DNA of 64,000 nucleotides from Rhodovulum sp. P5 (GTDB lineage Bacteria; Pseudomonadota; Alphaproteobacteria; Rhodobacterales; Rhodobacteraceae): contig NZ_CP015039.1 in assembly GCF_002079305.1 (NCBI RefSeq), forward strand, positions 124,001-188,000, given 5' to 3'. The translations under genes and the position numbers were made by a program. The notes beneath the pieces were generated by a model. That model did no database searches. It was not told the origin of the DNA and was given only the letters and a program-made list of their open reading frames with translations. Below are positions 46,151 through 55,243 of the stretch, in pieces; position 1 is the first letter of the stretch; each line of letters starts with the position of its first letter.

Positions 46151-46903
46151 CTAAGGCTTCGTCCAGTAGATTTGATTTTGAAACCAAGCCTTTAGGACGG
46201 CTTGTGTGGTCGTGTCGACATCCAGGGCTTCCCGCGCAAGGCGAAGATGTTTCTCCACCGTCGCCTGTGTCACGCCCAGAATGGTTCCGATGTCCTGCGT
46301 GGTCTTCCCTTCGCCGACCCATTCCAGAACCTCCCGCTGGCGCGGGGTCAAGGTGGGGCGCTTGCTGCCATAGGGAAGGTTCTGAACCTTCAGATGCATG
46401 ACCTCGTTCATGACGAGCAATTCCTGCCCGTAGCTGTCCCAGATCGAGTCGACGGCATCCTGATCAAGGTCGGGGCGACCGACCAGCCCGATGGCTCCCT
46501 TGGACCGTGCCGAGACGTCGCGGAAACTGATTGTTATGCCGGCCACGATGCCCATGGACTTGTTGAACTCGATCACGCTTTCCTCGTCCGGTGAAAGCAC
46601 GCCGTTGGCACGCAGATCCTGCAAGACCCGCCAACTGCAGACGCCTTCGTTTTCAGCAGCCCATCTGACCATCGGCGCCGTTTTGTAGAGTTCCCGGTCG
46701 ATGAAGGCCTGAACATAGTCGGAGCAGTGATTGGACAACACGACGAGGTCTTCGTTCGCACCAAAGGAGTTGGCCGTTCTGAACCGGGTGAAGCCATACA
46801 AAAGCCGATGAAAGCCGTACTCGCTCATCTTCCTTATATGGAGCGACCAAAGCTCTTCAATCGTTCGGGCGCCAAGCAGGGCGTTCAGATAAGCAAGGCT
46901 CAT
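46151..46903 (-). CDS. LuxR-family regulator with autoinducer-binding domain (solo)
   Basis: This 250-residue protein has an N-terminal autoinducer-binding-type domain (about 5-165) and a C-terminal LuxR helix-turn-helix (about 180-240; LTPRQREVLEWVGEGKTTQDI). No luxI-type synthase is in the window, so it is a solo. The normally invariant Asp-Pro of acyl-homoserine lactone receptors (TraR D70-P71) reads A76-P77 in YKTAPMVRW, so the ligand may differ or be absent. The start at 46903 follows GGAG with good spacing; a much longer frame upstream overlaps the promoter elements and looks non-coding. Confidence 0.88.
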   Translation of the reverse strand: MSLAYLNALLGARTIEELWSLHIRKMSEYGFHRLLYGFTRFRTANSFGANEDLVVLSNHCSDYVQAFIDRELYKTAPMVRWAAENEGVCSWRVLQDLRANGVLSPDEESVIEFNKSMGIVAGITISFRDVSARSKGAIGLVGRPDLDQDAVDSIWDSYGQELLVMNEVMHLKVQNLPYGSKRPTLTPRQREVLEWVGEGKTTQDIGTILGVTQATVEKHLRLAREALDVDTTTQAVLKAWFQNQIYWTKP

Positions 46904-47250
46904 GTCGACTCCGTGATAAAGCACGAAACGCCGGTCTTGAGACGTGGCATCATGTTTTGATTCCGCGTCCGCGCGAAGTGGTTCGATCGGGACGGCAGAA
47001 AAGGCGAGTGGTCGTTGATTAATAGAAGCGAAACATCGCGAGAACAAGCGCTTGCTTCGGCGGTGTTCCGATATCGGAGGCTGCGCAGCGGATGCATGAG
47101 CATCCGGGCGGAAGTGTCTGTGAGGGAATGATTTCAGCGAGGCCTCAGGTGGAGCACGCACACTGGCCATGCGCCGAAAGAAGCGCAAGCACCGTCACGA
47201 AGGATGGTCCTCGCAACGATCTTTATTTCCCATAATACCGATTACCAGCA
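46904..47250. other. Intergenic region between phoB and the LuxR solo
   Basis: This 347-base region holds the LuxR promoter, described separately. It also contains a 7-base hairpin (CGGATGC/GCATCCG, near 47089-47106). I see no gene and no clear terminator for the phoB operon in it. Confidence 0.4.
47019..47054 (-). promoter_or_regulatory. Promoter of the LuxR solo with overlapping palindrome
   Basis: On the minus strand TTGTTC (47047-47042) and TATTAA (47024-47019) are separated by 17 bases, giving a start near 47012 and a leader of about 110 bases. The perfect palindrome CAAGCGCTTG (47045-47054) overlaps the -35 element, a position suited to a repressor or autoregulatory site. Confidence 0.5.
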
Positions 47251-47940
47251 CTAGCCCAGGGCGTAACCTGCACCGCGGACGGTTCTGACCGGATCGGTTC
47301 CGCCATGTTGGCAAAGTGCCTTGCGCAACCGTCCGATATGCACGTCGACCGTCCGTGTATCGACGTAGATGTCCCGGCCCCAAACGCGGTCAAGCAGTTG
47401 TTCCCGGCTCCACACGCGGCCCGGTTTTTCCATGAACGTGGACAAAAGACGGAACTCGGTCGGCCCAAGCTTCAGCGGTTTGTCGTCGCGGAAGACCTTG
47501 TGCGTTTCGGCGTCCAATACGATGTCTTCGAATTCCAGACGCTCGCCCACGGCGGCCGGCCGCGTGCGCCGCAGATGTGCCCGCACCCGCGCCATGAGTT
47601 CGATGACGGAATACGGCTTTACCACATAGTCGTCGGCGCCGGTCTCAAGCCCCCGCACGCGGTCGACCTCTTCGGACCGGGCTGACAGCATGATGACCGG
47701 AACGGCCCGCGTTTCGCTGCGGGTCTTGAGCCTCCGGCACACTTCGATGCCGGAGACGGAAGGCAACATCCAGTCGAGCACGATCAGGTCCGGCACCTGC
47801 TCCTCGGCGAGAAGCAACGCCTCCTCGCCGTTTTCGGCCTTGGCCACACGGAAGCCCTCGGCCTGCAGGTTGTAGGCCAGAACCTCCCTCTGCGCCGGTT
47901 CGTCCTCGACGATCAGAACAGTGGGTTGCTCGACATGCAT
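47251..47940 (-). CDS. phoB: Phosphate regulon response regulator
   Basis: This 229-residue OmpR-type regulator has a receiver domain with D56 in LIVLDWMLPSVSG and a winged-helix DNA-binding domain ending in VRTVRGAGYALG. It activates genes with pho boxes when phosphorylated by PhoR under phosphate limitation. Its start overlaps the phoU stop (ATGA), placing it last in the pstSCAB-phoU-phoB operon. Confidence 0.97.
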   Translation of the reverse strand: MHVEQPTVLIVEDEPAQREVLAYNLQAEGFRVAKAENGEEALLLAEEQVPDLIVLDWMLPSVSGIEVCRRLKTRSETRAVPVIMLSARSEEVDRVRGLETGADDYVVKPYSVIELMARVRAHLRRTRPAAVGERLEFEDIVLDAETHKVFRDDKPLKLGPTEFRLLSTFMEKPGRVWSREQLLDRVWGRDIYVDTRTVDVHIGRLRKALCQHGGTDPVRTVRGAGYALG

Positions 47941-48668
47941 CAGCTATGGCCCCCCGTGGAGTCGACGGAGGTGCGATCCGCCTTGGGCCGCTCCTCCTCG
48001 GGCATCTTGCCGGTCGCAAGATAGATCACCTGCTCGGCGATGGAGGTCACGTGGTCGCCCATCCGCTCGATGTTCTTGGCGATGAAATGCAGATGCATGC
48101 AGGCCGTGATGTGGCGCGGGTCTTCCATCATGTAGGTCAGGAACGCGCGGAACAGCGCGTTGTACATCTGGTCGACTTCGTGATCGCGCTGACGCACATC
48201 CTCGGCCAGTTCGACGTCGCGCTGGATATAGGCGTCCAGCGCATCCTTCAGCATCATTTCGACGGCCTTCGCCATGCGCCGGATCGCGCCCGACGATCCT
48301 TCGATCGGCGTCATCTGCAGCAGGACGCCGGTCCGCTTGGCCATGTTCTTGGAGTAATCGCCGATCCGTTCGAGGTTGGCCGAGATCTTCATCACCGAAA
48401 GAACGGTCCGCAGATCGCTGGCAATGGGTTGCCGCTGCGCCAGAAGCCGTGCGGCCTCTTCGTTGACCTGTTCCTCAAGCGCGTCGATGGCCTTGTCGCC
48501 CAGCCGCACACGCTCTGCCAGCTCCTCGTCGCGGTTTTCCAGCGAGTTCGCGGCTTCCAGGATCGCCGCCTCCACCAGACCGCCCATCTTCATGATAAGC
48601 GCCTGAATGGCCTCCAGATCGCTGTCGTAAGAGCGGACGATATGGGGGTCTTTCATGGATTCCGTCAT
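47940..48668 (-). CDS. phoU: Phosphate signalling protein PhoU
   Basis: This 242-residue all-helical protein has two PhoU repeats, each with the metal-binding E/DxxxD pattern (NLERIGDYSKNMAK and NIERMGDHVTSIAEQ). It links the Pst transporter to PhoR, keeping the kinase off when phosphate is plentiful. GAGGAG precedes the start at 48668. It lies 13 bases after pstB and overlaps phoB. Confidence 0.97.
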   Translation of the reverse strand: MTESMKDPHIVRSYDSDLEAIQALIMKMGGLVEAAILEAANSLENRDEELAERVRLGDKAIDALEEQVNEEAARLLAQRQPIASDLRTVLSVMKISANLERIGDYSKNMAKRTGVLLQMTPIEGSSGAIRRMAKAVEMMLKDALDAYIQRDVELAEDVRQRDHEVDQMYNALFRAFLTYMMEDPRHITACMHLHFIAKNIERMGDHVTSIAEQVIYLATGKMPEEERPKADRTSVDSTGGHS

Positions 48669-48681
48669 GGAAACTCCTCCC

Positions 48682-49446
48682 TCAGCCGATCCGGCCGGTA
48701 ATATAGCTTTCGGTCCGCGGATCCTGAGGATTGGTGAAGATCTGGCCGGTGTCGCCATATTCCACGAGATTCCCGAGGTGGAAGAAGGCGGTCTTCTGGC
48801 TGACCCGCGCGGCCTGTTGCATCGAATGGGTGACGATAACCACCGAATACTGTTCACGCAACTCGTCGATCAATTCTTCAACCTGCGCCGTCGCGATGGG
48901 GTCAAGGGCCGAGCACGGCTCATCCATCAACAGCACTTCCGGCTCGGTCGCCACGGCCCGGGCGATGCACAGACGCTGCTGCTGGCCGCCGGAAAGCCCG
49001 GTGCCCGGCGCCTGAAGCCGGTCTTTCACCTCGTCCCAGATCGCGCCGCGGCGAAGCGACTTTTCCACGATCTCGTCAAGTTCGGCCTTGTCCCTGGCCA
49101 GCCCGTGAATGCGGGGGCCATAGGCGATGTTGTCGTAGATCGATTTCGGGAACGGGTTGGGCTTCTGGAACACCATGCCGACCTTGGCGCGCAACTGCAC
49201 CGGGTCCACCTTGGCGTCGTAGATGTCTTCGCCGTCCAGCTTGATGTCGCCCTCGACGCGGCAGACATCGATGGTGTCGTTCATCCGGTTCAGGCAGCGC
49301 AGGAAGGTGGACTTCCCGCAGCCCGACGGGCCGATGAAGGCGGTGACCGTCTTGTCCTCGATCTCGATATTCACGTCCTTGATGGCATGCGTGTCGCCAT
49401 AAAAGACCTGGCAGTCCCGGGCGGAGATCTTGATATCCTTTGTCAT
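48682..49446 (-). CDS. pstB: Phosphate ABC transporter ATP-binding protein
   Basis: This 254-residue ATPase has Walker [10 protein letters not shown], the PstB-specific [14 protein letters not shown], the ABC signature [13 protein letters not shown] and Walker [14 protein letters not shown]. The start is not certain: 49446 has GGAGAG 8 bases upstream, and starts at 49464 and 49482 are possible. It powers phosphate import through PstC and PstA. Confidence 0.97.
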   Translation of the reverse strand: MTKDIKISARDCQVFYGDTHAIKDVNIEIEDKTVTAFIGPSGCGKSTFLRCLNRMNDTIDVCRVEGDIKLDGEDIYDAKVDPVQLRAKVGMVFQKPNPFPKSIYDNIAYGPRIHGLARDKAELDEIVEKSLRRGAIWDEVKDRLQAPGTGLSGGQQQRLCIARAVATEPEVLLMDEPCSALDPIATAQVEELIDELREQYSVVIVTHSMQQAARVSQKTAFFHLGNLVEYGDTGQIFTNPQDPRTESYITGRIG

Positions 49447-49503
49447 TGTTTTTCTCTCCGTCATCTTGGGGGAATCGTACATGTTCTTCTTCCCTTCACT
49501 CGT

Positions 49504-50877
49504 CTACCAACGGCGCTCGAAGCGGCGGCGCAGGATGATCGCGATGATGTTCATGGTCATCAGGAAAAGCAGCAGGATGATGATGCCGCCCCAGGCACGT
49601 TCATAGAAGGCCGGGTCGGCCCGCTTGGCCCATTCATAGATTTGCGCCGGCATGGCCGAGTTCGGGTCAAGAAAGCCCGACGCAACGCCGCCGGGATAGT
49701 TCGAGGCGATAAAGCCAACCATCCCGATCAGAAGCAGCGGTGCGGTTTCGCCAAGCGCCTGTGCCAGCCCGATGATCGTGCCGGTCAGGATGCCCGGCAT
49801 CGCCAGCGGCAGGACATGGTGGAACACCGCCTGGGTCTTCGAGGCCCCTACCCCGAGCGCCGCATCGCGGATCGACGGCGGCACCGCCTTCAGCGACGCG
49901 CGGGTCGAGATGATGATCGTGGGAAGCGTCATCAGCGTGAGCACCAGACCGCCGACCAGCGGGGCCGACTGCGGCAGATGCGCGAACTGGATGAACACCG
50001 CCAGACCGAGGATACCGAACACGATGGAGGGCACCGCGGCGAGGTTGGAGATATTGACCTCGATGAAATCGGTGAACCGGTTCTGTGCGGCGAATTCTTC
50101 CAGGTAGATCGAGGCCGCCACGCCGATTGGCAGCGACAGGAAAAGCACCACCAGCATCATGAACAGCGACCCCAGCATCGACACGCCGATGCCTGCCTGT
50201 TCCGGCCGTGCGTCCGATGCGTCGGCGCCGGTGATGAAGGCCATGTTGAACGCCTTCTTGACGACACCGACGTCGGTCAACTTGTCGACCAGGTCGAGAT
50301 GTTCCGCATCCAGGTTCTTGTCGCGGGCCAGCGACTCGCGCGTCACCCGGCCTTTGAGGTACCCGTCTACGCGCGAGGCGGCGAGGATCTTCACCTCCAC
50401 CGTCTTGCCGATCAGATCGGGGTTGGCGATCACCATGTCACGCAGCGTCGACCGGGCGCCGGAGGAGAAAAGCTTGTCCAACGGCGAGGAGAAGCCCCCC
50501 GTCCCCTTGTCATCAAGTGCGGTGTCGATGCCATTGGCGTCGATCTGCGTAATCAGCGCCTCCCGCAGAAGGGGGCTGTAGGCAAAGGTCTTGGCCTTCT
50601 TGATGTCGTCGAGGTTGCGGTTCCCGTTGGGGTCGAGCACGTCTTGCTTGAACTCGACCGGCAGGTAGAAGGCCGTCTGCTGGAAAGCGCCGACCCCGTT
50701 GCTGATGATCGCGGTCAAGAGCCAGACCAGGAAGAACAGACCCGTGGCCACCGCGGCCATGCCGTACAACTTGAATCGGAATTCGGCCGCGTTGCGCTTT
50801 TTCGTCCGTTCGTCCAGTTCCAGCAACGACCCGCCCTTGTGCGGCTGCGCCGGGGAGTTTGCGGTTGCGTCGGTCAT
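49504..50877 (-). CDS. pstA: Phosphate ABC transporter permease PstA (long form)
   Basis: This 457-residue inner-membrane permease has an extended N-terminal part with one helix (about 38-60) and a large periplasmic segment (DUF3333-like), then the usual five to six helices with the EAA-type loop (RDAALGVGASKTQAVFHHVLP). The long form is common in alphaproteobacteria. It overlaps pstC by 4 bases. Confidence 0.95.
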   Translation of the reverse strand: MTDATANSPAQPHKGGSLLELDERTKKRNAAEFRFKLYGMAAVATGLFFLVWLLTAIISNGVGAFQQTAFYLPVEFKQDVLDPNGNRNLDDIKKAKTFAYSPLLREALITQIDANGIDTALDDKGTGGFSSPLDKLFSSGARSTLRDMVIANPDLIGKTVEVKILAASRVDGYLKGRVTRESLARDKNLDAEHLDLVDKLTDVGVVKKAFNMAFITGADASDARPEQAGIGVSMLGSLFMMLVVLFLSLPIGVAASIYLEEFAAQNRFTDFIEVNISNLAAVPSIVFGILGLAVFIQFAHLPQSAPLVGGLVLTLMTLPTIIISTRASLKAVPPSIRDAALGVGASKTQAVFHHVLPLAMPGILTGTIIGLAQALGETAPLLLIGMVGFIASNYPGGVASGFLDPNSAMPAQIYEWAKRADPAFYERAWGGIIILLLFLMTMNIIAIILRRRFERRW

Positions 50878-52337
50878 TCGTACTGCTCCCGGTATTTGCG
50901 CACGATGTAAAGCGCGAAGACGTTGAGCCCGAGGGTGATGACAAAGAGGGTCATGCCAAGCGCGAAGGCCACGAGAGCCTCGGGGCTGGCAAAGTCGGCA
51001 TCCCCGGTCAGCTGGCTGACGATCTTGGCGGTCACCGTGGTCATGGCGTCAAAGGGGTTCAGGCTCAGCCGCGCCGCGGCCCCTGCCCCCAGCACCACGA
51101 TCATGGTCTCACCGATGGCACGCGACGCGGCCAGAAGGATGGCCCCCACGATACCCGGCAGGGCGGCGGGCAGGACAACCTGCTTGACCGTTTCAGACTT
51201 GGTCGCGCCCAACCCGAGAGAGCCGTCGCGCATCGCCTGTGGCACCGCGTTGATGATGTCGTCGGACAAGGAACTGACAAAGGGGATCAGCATGATGCCC
51301 ATGACAAGGCCTGCGGTCATCACCGCCGTCCCCGCCTGCATGATGCCAACGCCGTCGGCGCCGAATGCCTTCAGCAGCAATGGGCCGACCGTCAGAAGGG
51401 CGAAGAGACCGTAGACGATGGTCGGGATACCCGCCAGAACCTCGATCATGGGCTTCGCGAAGGCCCGTACCGCCGGCGAGGCGTATTCCGACAGGTAGAT
51501 GGCGGCGAACAGACCGATGGGAACGGCCACCGCCAGCGCGATGATCGAGATATAGAGCGTCCCCCACAAGAGCGGCAGCATGCCGAGTTCCGACCCGCCG
51601 CCGAAGCTTGGGCTCCACGTCAGGCCAAGGAAGAAGTCCGTCGCCGGGTAAAGCCGGAAGAATTCGATCGTGTTGAAGATCAGCGAAAGGACAATGCCGA
51701 TCGTGGTCAGGATCGCGATGGTCGCCGCGAAGATCAGGATATAGCGGATCACCGTCTCGACCACGTTGCGCGCGCGAAACTGTGCGTTTGTTCGCAGGAA
51801 CGCCAGTGCGAAACCGGCCGATGCGACGCCCAGAACGGCCACGGTCATCAGCAGACGTCCGGTGGCGGCGAGACTGCGGTATTCCTGCGCGGCACGCAGC
51901 ACCGGTGCCCCGACATCGGAACCGAGCGCGACGCCAACCTTACCGAGCCGGTCGCGCACATCGGTAAATTCCGTGCGGATGCTATTGGCATAGTCCGGGG
52001 TCATCTCCCCCTGCGCCACGGCAAGGTCAAGACCCTCTGCCACGCGGCGCACGTCGGCCATCATGAGCCCCAGAGTGGAGCTTTGGGAAATCGCTTCTTC
52101 GGGGAAATGTTCGGAAACCCTGGAATCGACGTAGAGCGGCTGGACCAGAAGCCAGATGCCCATAACCAGAAACGCCGGGATCACCACCATCAAAGAGATG
52201 TGGGAACCGTAATAAGAAGGTAGGGAGTGAAGGCCGCGGCTGTCGCCACCGCCAGACTTGAGCGCCCTGTTCCGTCCAACGAAATATCCGGCCACCGCGA
52301 GGGCAATCACGATAAGCACGATCCAGAGAACAGGCAT
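50874..52337 (-). CDS. pstC: Phosphate ABC transporter permease PstC (long form)
   Basis: This 487-residue permease has an N-terminal extension with two helices (about 3-20 and 42-65) before the transporter core, which contains the EAA-type loop (RDGSLGLGATKSETVKQVVLP). The start at 52337 follows GGGGGG and begins directly with a membrane helix; sequence further upstream overlaps the hairpin after pstS and is non-coding. Confidence 0.95.
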   Translation of the reverse strand: MPVLWIVLIVIALAVAGYFVGRNRALKSGGGDSRGLHSLPSYYGSHISLMVVIPAFLVMGIWLLVQPLYVDSRVSEHFPEEAISQSSTLGLMMADVRRVAEGLDLAVAQGEMTPDYANSIRTEFTDVRDRLGKVGVALGSDVGAPVLRAAQEYRSLAATGRLLMTVAVLGVASAGFALAFLRTNAQFRARNVVETVIRYILIFAATIAILTTIGIVLSLIFNTIEFFRLYPATDFFLGLTWSPSFGGGSELGMLPLLWGTLYISIIALAVAVPIGLFAAIYLSEYASPAVRAFAKPMIEVLAGIPTIVYGLFALLTVGPLLLKAFGADGVGIMQAGTAVMTAGLVMGIMLIPFVSSLSDDIINAVPQAMRDGSLGLGATKSETVKQVVLPAALPGIVGAILLAASRAIGETMIVVLGAGAAARLSLNPFDAMTTVTAKIVSQLTGDADFASPEALVAFALGMTLFVITLGLNVFALYIVRKYREQYE

Positions 52338-52380
52338 GTTCCCCCCTGTCGAAAGAAAAATCCACCCAAAGGAAGGGTAA

Positions 52381-52402
52381 GGGGCGGCAGATGCGCCGCC
52401 CC
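52381..52402 (-). terminator. Attenuator-like hairpin between pstS and pstC
   Basis: An 8-base GC stem (GGGGCGGC / GCCGCCCC) with a 6-base loop lies 15 bases after the pstS stop. The following minus-strand sequence (TTACCCTTCCTTT) is only moderately T-rich, so it would let part of transcription through, keeping PstS in excess over the membrane subunits. Confidence 0.55.
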
Positions 52403-52416
52403 CCGAACCACTTGGT

Positions 52417-53454
52417 TTAGTGCGCCATGGTCTCTTCGTTGGCGACCATCGCCTGCGTCGCGGCCAGTTCCGGGTCGGAAACCAGGCCGTACTGCGACAG
52501 CGGGCCATTCGGGCCGGCAATCTCGTCAGAGACGAAGAACTCGGCATATTCCTTCAGGCCGGGGATCACGCCGATATGCGCCTTCTTGATGTAGAAGTAG
52601 AGCGGACGCGACACCGGGTATTCGCCAGAGGCGATGGACTCGGTCGAGGGCATGACACCCGACATGGTGGCCACTTTCAGCTTGTCGGTGTTGTTCTCGT
52701 AGAACGCCAGGCCGAACACGCCGATGCCGTTGGGGTTGGTGTCGATACGGGCGAGCGTTTCGGTGTAGTCACCGTCGATGTCAACCGACTTGCCGTCGGT
52801 GCGGACGGCCATGCAGGATTTTGCAGCGGCTTTCTTGTCACCACCATTGGCGGCCATGAACACGTCGAAATCGCCGGTTTCCTCGCAGCCGGTCACCAGA
52901 ACCTTCTCTTCGAAGACTTCACGGGTGCCGTGCTTGGTGCCGGGGATGAAGGCAGCGATTTCAACGGCCGGCAGATCGGCATTGGCATCGGCCCAGGTCA
53001 TGTTCGGGTTATCGACGATTGCGCCATCGACGACGATCTGCGCAGCGAGCGCCTTGTAGATGTCGGCCGGCTCGAACGCAGTGAACGAAGGGCCATTCAA
53101 CTGGCTGGCGAACACGATGCCGTCATAGCCGATGCGAACCTGGATGATGTCGGTCACGCCGGCTTCGGCACAGGCCTTGACTTCCTTGTCCTTGATGGCG
53201 CGGGAAGCGTTGGCGATGTCGATGGTGTTCTCACCGACGCCTTCGCAGAAGCGCTTCAGGCCGGCAGAGGAACCACCGGATTCCACGACCGGGGTCGGGA
53301 AGTCGAAGTTTTCACCGAAAGCTTCGGCGACGATGGAGGCATAGGGCAGAACGGTCGACGAACCGGCAATCTGCACGTTGTCACGGGCCATGGCGGCCGA
53401 CGCCGACACGGCTGCGATCGCCAGAGCCGAGGCGGTCAGTTTCGCAAAGGACAT
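52417..53454 (-). CDS. pstS: Phosphate ABC transporter periplasmic binding protein
   Basis: This 345-residue protein has a Sec signal (to AMA-RD) and the phosphate-binding loops AGSSTVLPYA and SGGSSAGLKRF, with NASRAIKD. It is the PstS form with a C-terminal SPHX-like segment. It is the first gene after the pho box and the most expressed member of the operon by expectation. Confidence 0.97.
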   Translation of the reverse strand: MSFAKLTASALAIAAVSASAAMARDNVQIAGSSTVLPYASIVAEAFGENFDFPTPVVESGGSSAGLKRFCEGVGENTIDIANASRAIKDKEVKACAEAGVTDIIQVRIGYDGIVFASQLNGPSFTAFEPADIYKALAAQIVVDGAIVDNPNMTWADANADLPAVEIAAFIPGTKHGTREVFEEKVLVTGCEETGDFDVFMAANGGDKKAAAKSCMAVRTDGKSVDIDGDYTETLARIDTNPNGIGVFGLAFYENNTDKLKVATMSGVMPSTESIASGEYPVSRPLYFYIKKAHIGVIPGLKEYAEFFVSDEIAGPNGPLSQYGLVSDPELAATQAMVANEETMAH

Positions 53455-53530
53455 GGATAGCTCCTGATTGTGTTTTGCGGTCGCTTCAACAGCGCGACCT
53501 CAAGCGCGTGCTAGTGAAACGCCGCCACGC

Positions 53531-53563
53531 TTTTGTGACATCCACGTAACACGTTTATGACAA
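53531..53563 (-). promoter_or_regulatory. Pho box with three 11-base units upstream of pstS
   Basis: Read on the minus strand there are three consecutive 11-base units, TTGTCATAAAC, GTGTTACGTGG and ATGTCACAAAA. Each keeps the TGT-A core of the PhoB half-site, with the first and third matching TGTCA. The site lies 77 bases upstream of the pstS start and just after the phoR gene, so PhoB should induce the pst operon from here. Confidence 0.85.
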
Positions 53564-53620
53564 CCCGCCGGGCAATGGAAAATTGGCTAACATGGCAAGG
53601 CGAAAGTCGCCCCATGGGTG

Positions 53621-54661
53621 TCAGATCACGGGTAACATCACCGAAAACGTGCTGCCTTTTCCCGGTTCGCTGTCGATCCTGAACCGGCCGCGATGGCGGT
53701 TGACGATATGCTTGACGATCGCGAGGCCAAGCCCGGTTCCGCCCATCTCGCGCGATCGGTGACTGTCGACGCGGTAAAACCGTTCCGTCAGGCGCGGAAT
53801 GTGCACCGGATCGAAGCCGTCGCCGTAGTCCCGCACATCGATCCGCACGCCGGGGCCCCGAAACGCAAGTTCACGCTCGCTGAGCGTCACGGTGATATCG
53901 ACCGCGCCGCCGCTGCCCCCGTATTTCACGCCATTTTCGATAAGGTTGTGAAAGACTTGGGTCAACTGGTCGGACTCACCGAGGACATGCACGGGGCTGT
54001 CGGCGCCGTGCAGGTTGATCGCGATCCCGGAATCCGATGCCATCTTACGGAGCGCCTGCACGGAGATTCGCAGGATTTCCGAAACGTCGATGCGGCGATC
54101 CGGGCGCACGCGCTCCTCCGACTCCACACGGCTGAGCGACAGAAGGTCGCTGACCAGCCGGTTCATGCGCACGGCCTCACGCTCCATGATGTCCAGAAAC
54201 CGCACTTGCGCATCGGTATCGTCGCGCGCCGGCCCCTTCAGCGTTTCGATAAAGCCCAGCATGGCGGTCAGCGGCGTTTTCAGTTCGTGGCTGACATTTG
54301 CAACGAAATCCCGCCGAATCTGTTCCATCTGTTCCCGTTCGGTGACGTCGGTCACCGCCACCATGACACCGTCGGCACCGTTATCGCCAATGGGTGACGC
54401 CACCGCTTCGTAGGTCGCCTCCCGCACCCGGTCGGTCGTCAGATAGCGTACCCGGCGCGATTGACGAAGCCGGAGCGCTTCTTCGACGCAATCCAGAAGT
54501 GCGGGCTGTCGAATGAACGTGACATAATTTCGCCCCACACCGCCCTTGCCGAAAAGATCTTCTGCAAGCGTGTTGATTGCAATTAGGCGCCCGTTTCTGC
54601 CGATCAGCAGAATCGGCATCGGAACACCGAAAATAAGAGAAATGGAAAGGCTGTCGACCAT
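53621..54661 (-). CDS. phoR: Phosphate regulon sensor histidine kinase
   Basis: This 346-residue kinase has a PAS domain at about residues 5-105, HisKA with His125 in NVSHELKTP, and an ATPase domain with NLIENGVKYGG, RDYGDGFDP and GGTGLGLAIVKHI. It lacks the N-terminal membrane helices of the Escherichia coli protein and looks cytosolic, so it must sense phosphate status through PhoU/Pst contact. It precedes the pst operon on the same strand, but the pho box lies between them, so pst has its own promoter. Confidence 0.94.
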   Translation of the reverse strand: MVDSLSISLIFGVPMPILLIGRNGRLIAINTLAEDLFGKGGVGRNYVTFIRQPALLDCVEEALRLRQSRRVRYLTTDRVREATYEAVASPIGDNGADGVMVAVTDVTEREQMEQIRRDFVANVSHELKTPLTAMLGFIETLKGPARDDTDAQVRFLDIMEREAVRMNRLVSDLLSLSRVESEERVRPDRRIDVSEILRISVQALRKMASDSGIAINLHGADSPVHVLGESDQLTQVFHNLIENGVKYGGSGGAVDITVTLSERELAFRGPGVRIDVRDYGDGFDPVHIPRLTERFYRVDSHRSREMGGTGLGLAIVKHIVNRHRGRFRIDSEPGKGSTFSVMLPVI

Positions 54662-54862
54662 CGTTCCGCCCCGTTGTCGCGGCTGCAACAGCCCATACAG
54701 GCGCGAAAATTGCAAGTGGCACCAACGTCAACGTTGCTTTGCACGCAACCTGGGGTAAATGTAAAATTGGTTGCATTTCCCTCTAAACCTGTCCTAAAAG
54801 TCAGGTTGACAGCATCAGGGGCGTGCGGATTCGAACAGGCTCGGTCAAGGGGACGAAACACC

Positions 54863-55243
54863 GTGGAACAATTCAGTCCGTTCCTTGTGGCAAAGATGGA
54901 GGTTGTCGCTCCCGAACACGGTCTGGCGCTGTTGATCGGCTTTCAAACCGATCAGAACGCAGACATCGGCACCCGGTTTTCGGCAGAGCGCTGCGAAAAC
55001 GTGCCCTTTGCGCTGCTTCACGCGGCGCTGTCCTGCGTTCCAAACGCCGAATATGTCGTATCACCGCTGTTTGGCGAAGACTTCGATGCGATGGACTTGG
55101 CAATTGAACTGGCGAATGTTGGGTACAAGGGGCGTTACCTTGTCATGACGCCGTTCTTGCCCGATCCGGCAATCATCCTTTGCGAGATTCGCGCGAACTG
55201 TCCGGGTGTCGCGGTCGAACTGATCCCCGCGTCCCGCCACTAG
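54863..55243 (+). CDS. Uncharacterised conserved-looking protein divergent from phoR
   Basis: This 126-residue protein starts at GTG 54863, with AAGGGGA about 9 bases upstream. The sequence is well-formed with alternating hydrophobic strands and helices (HGLALLIGFQTD, NAEYVVSPLFGEDFDAMDLA, GRYLVMTPFLPDPAII), resembling a small Rossmann- or receiver-like fold, but it lacks phosphoacceptor motifs I can name. I recognise no family. The 200-base gap shared with phoR has repeated TTGCA/TGCAA elements. It overlaps the convergent transsulfuration gene by 4 bases. Confidence 0.65.
   Translation: MEQFSPFLVAKMEVVAPEHGLALLIGFQTDQNADIGTRFSAERCENVPFALLHAALSCVPNAEYVVSPLFGEDFDAMDLAIELANVGYKGRYLVMTPFLPDPAIILCEIRANCPGVAVELIPASRH

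Noticed and set aside
54810..54845. A tRNA-like T-loop sequence (GTTCGAATCC on the minus strand).
   Set aside because: No matching acceptor, anticodon or D stems can be formed around it.
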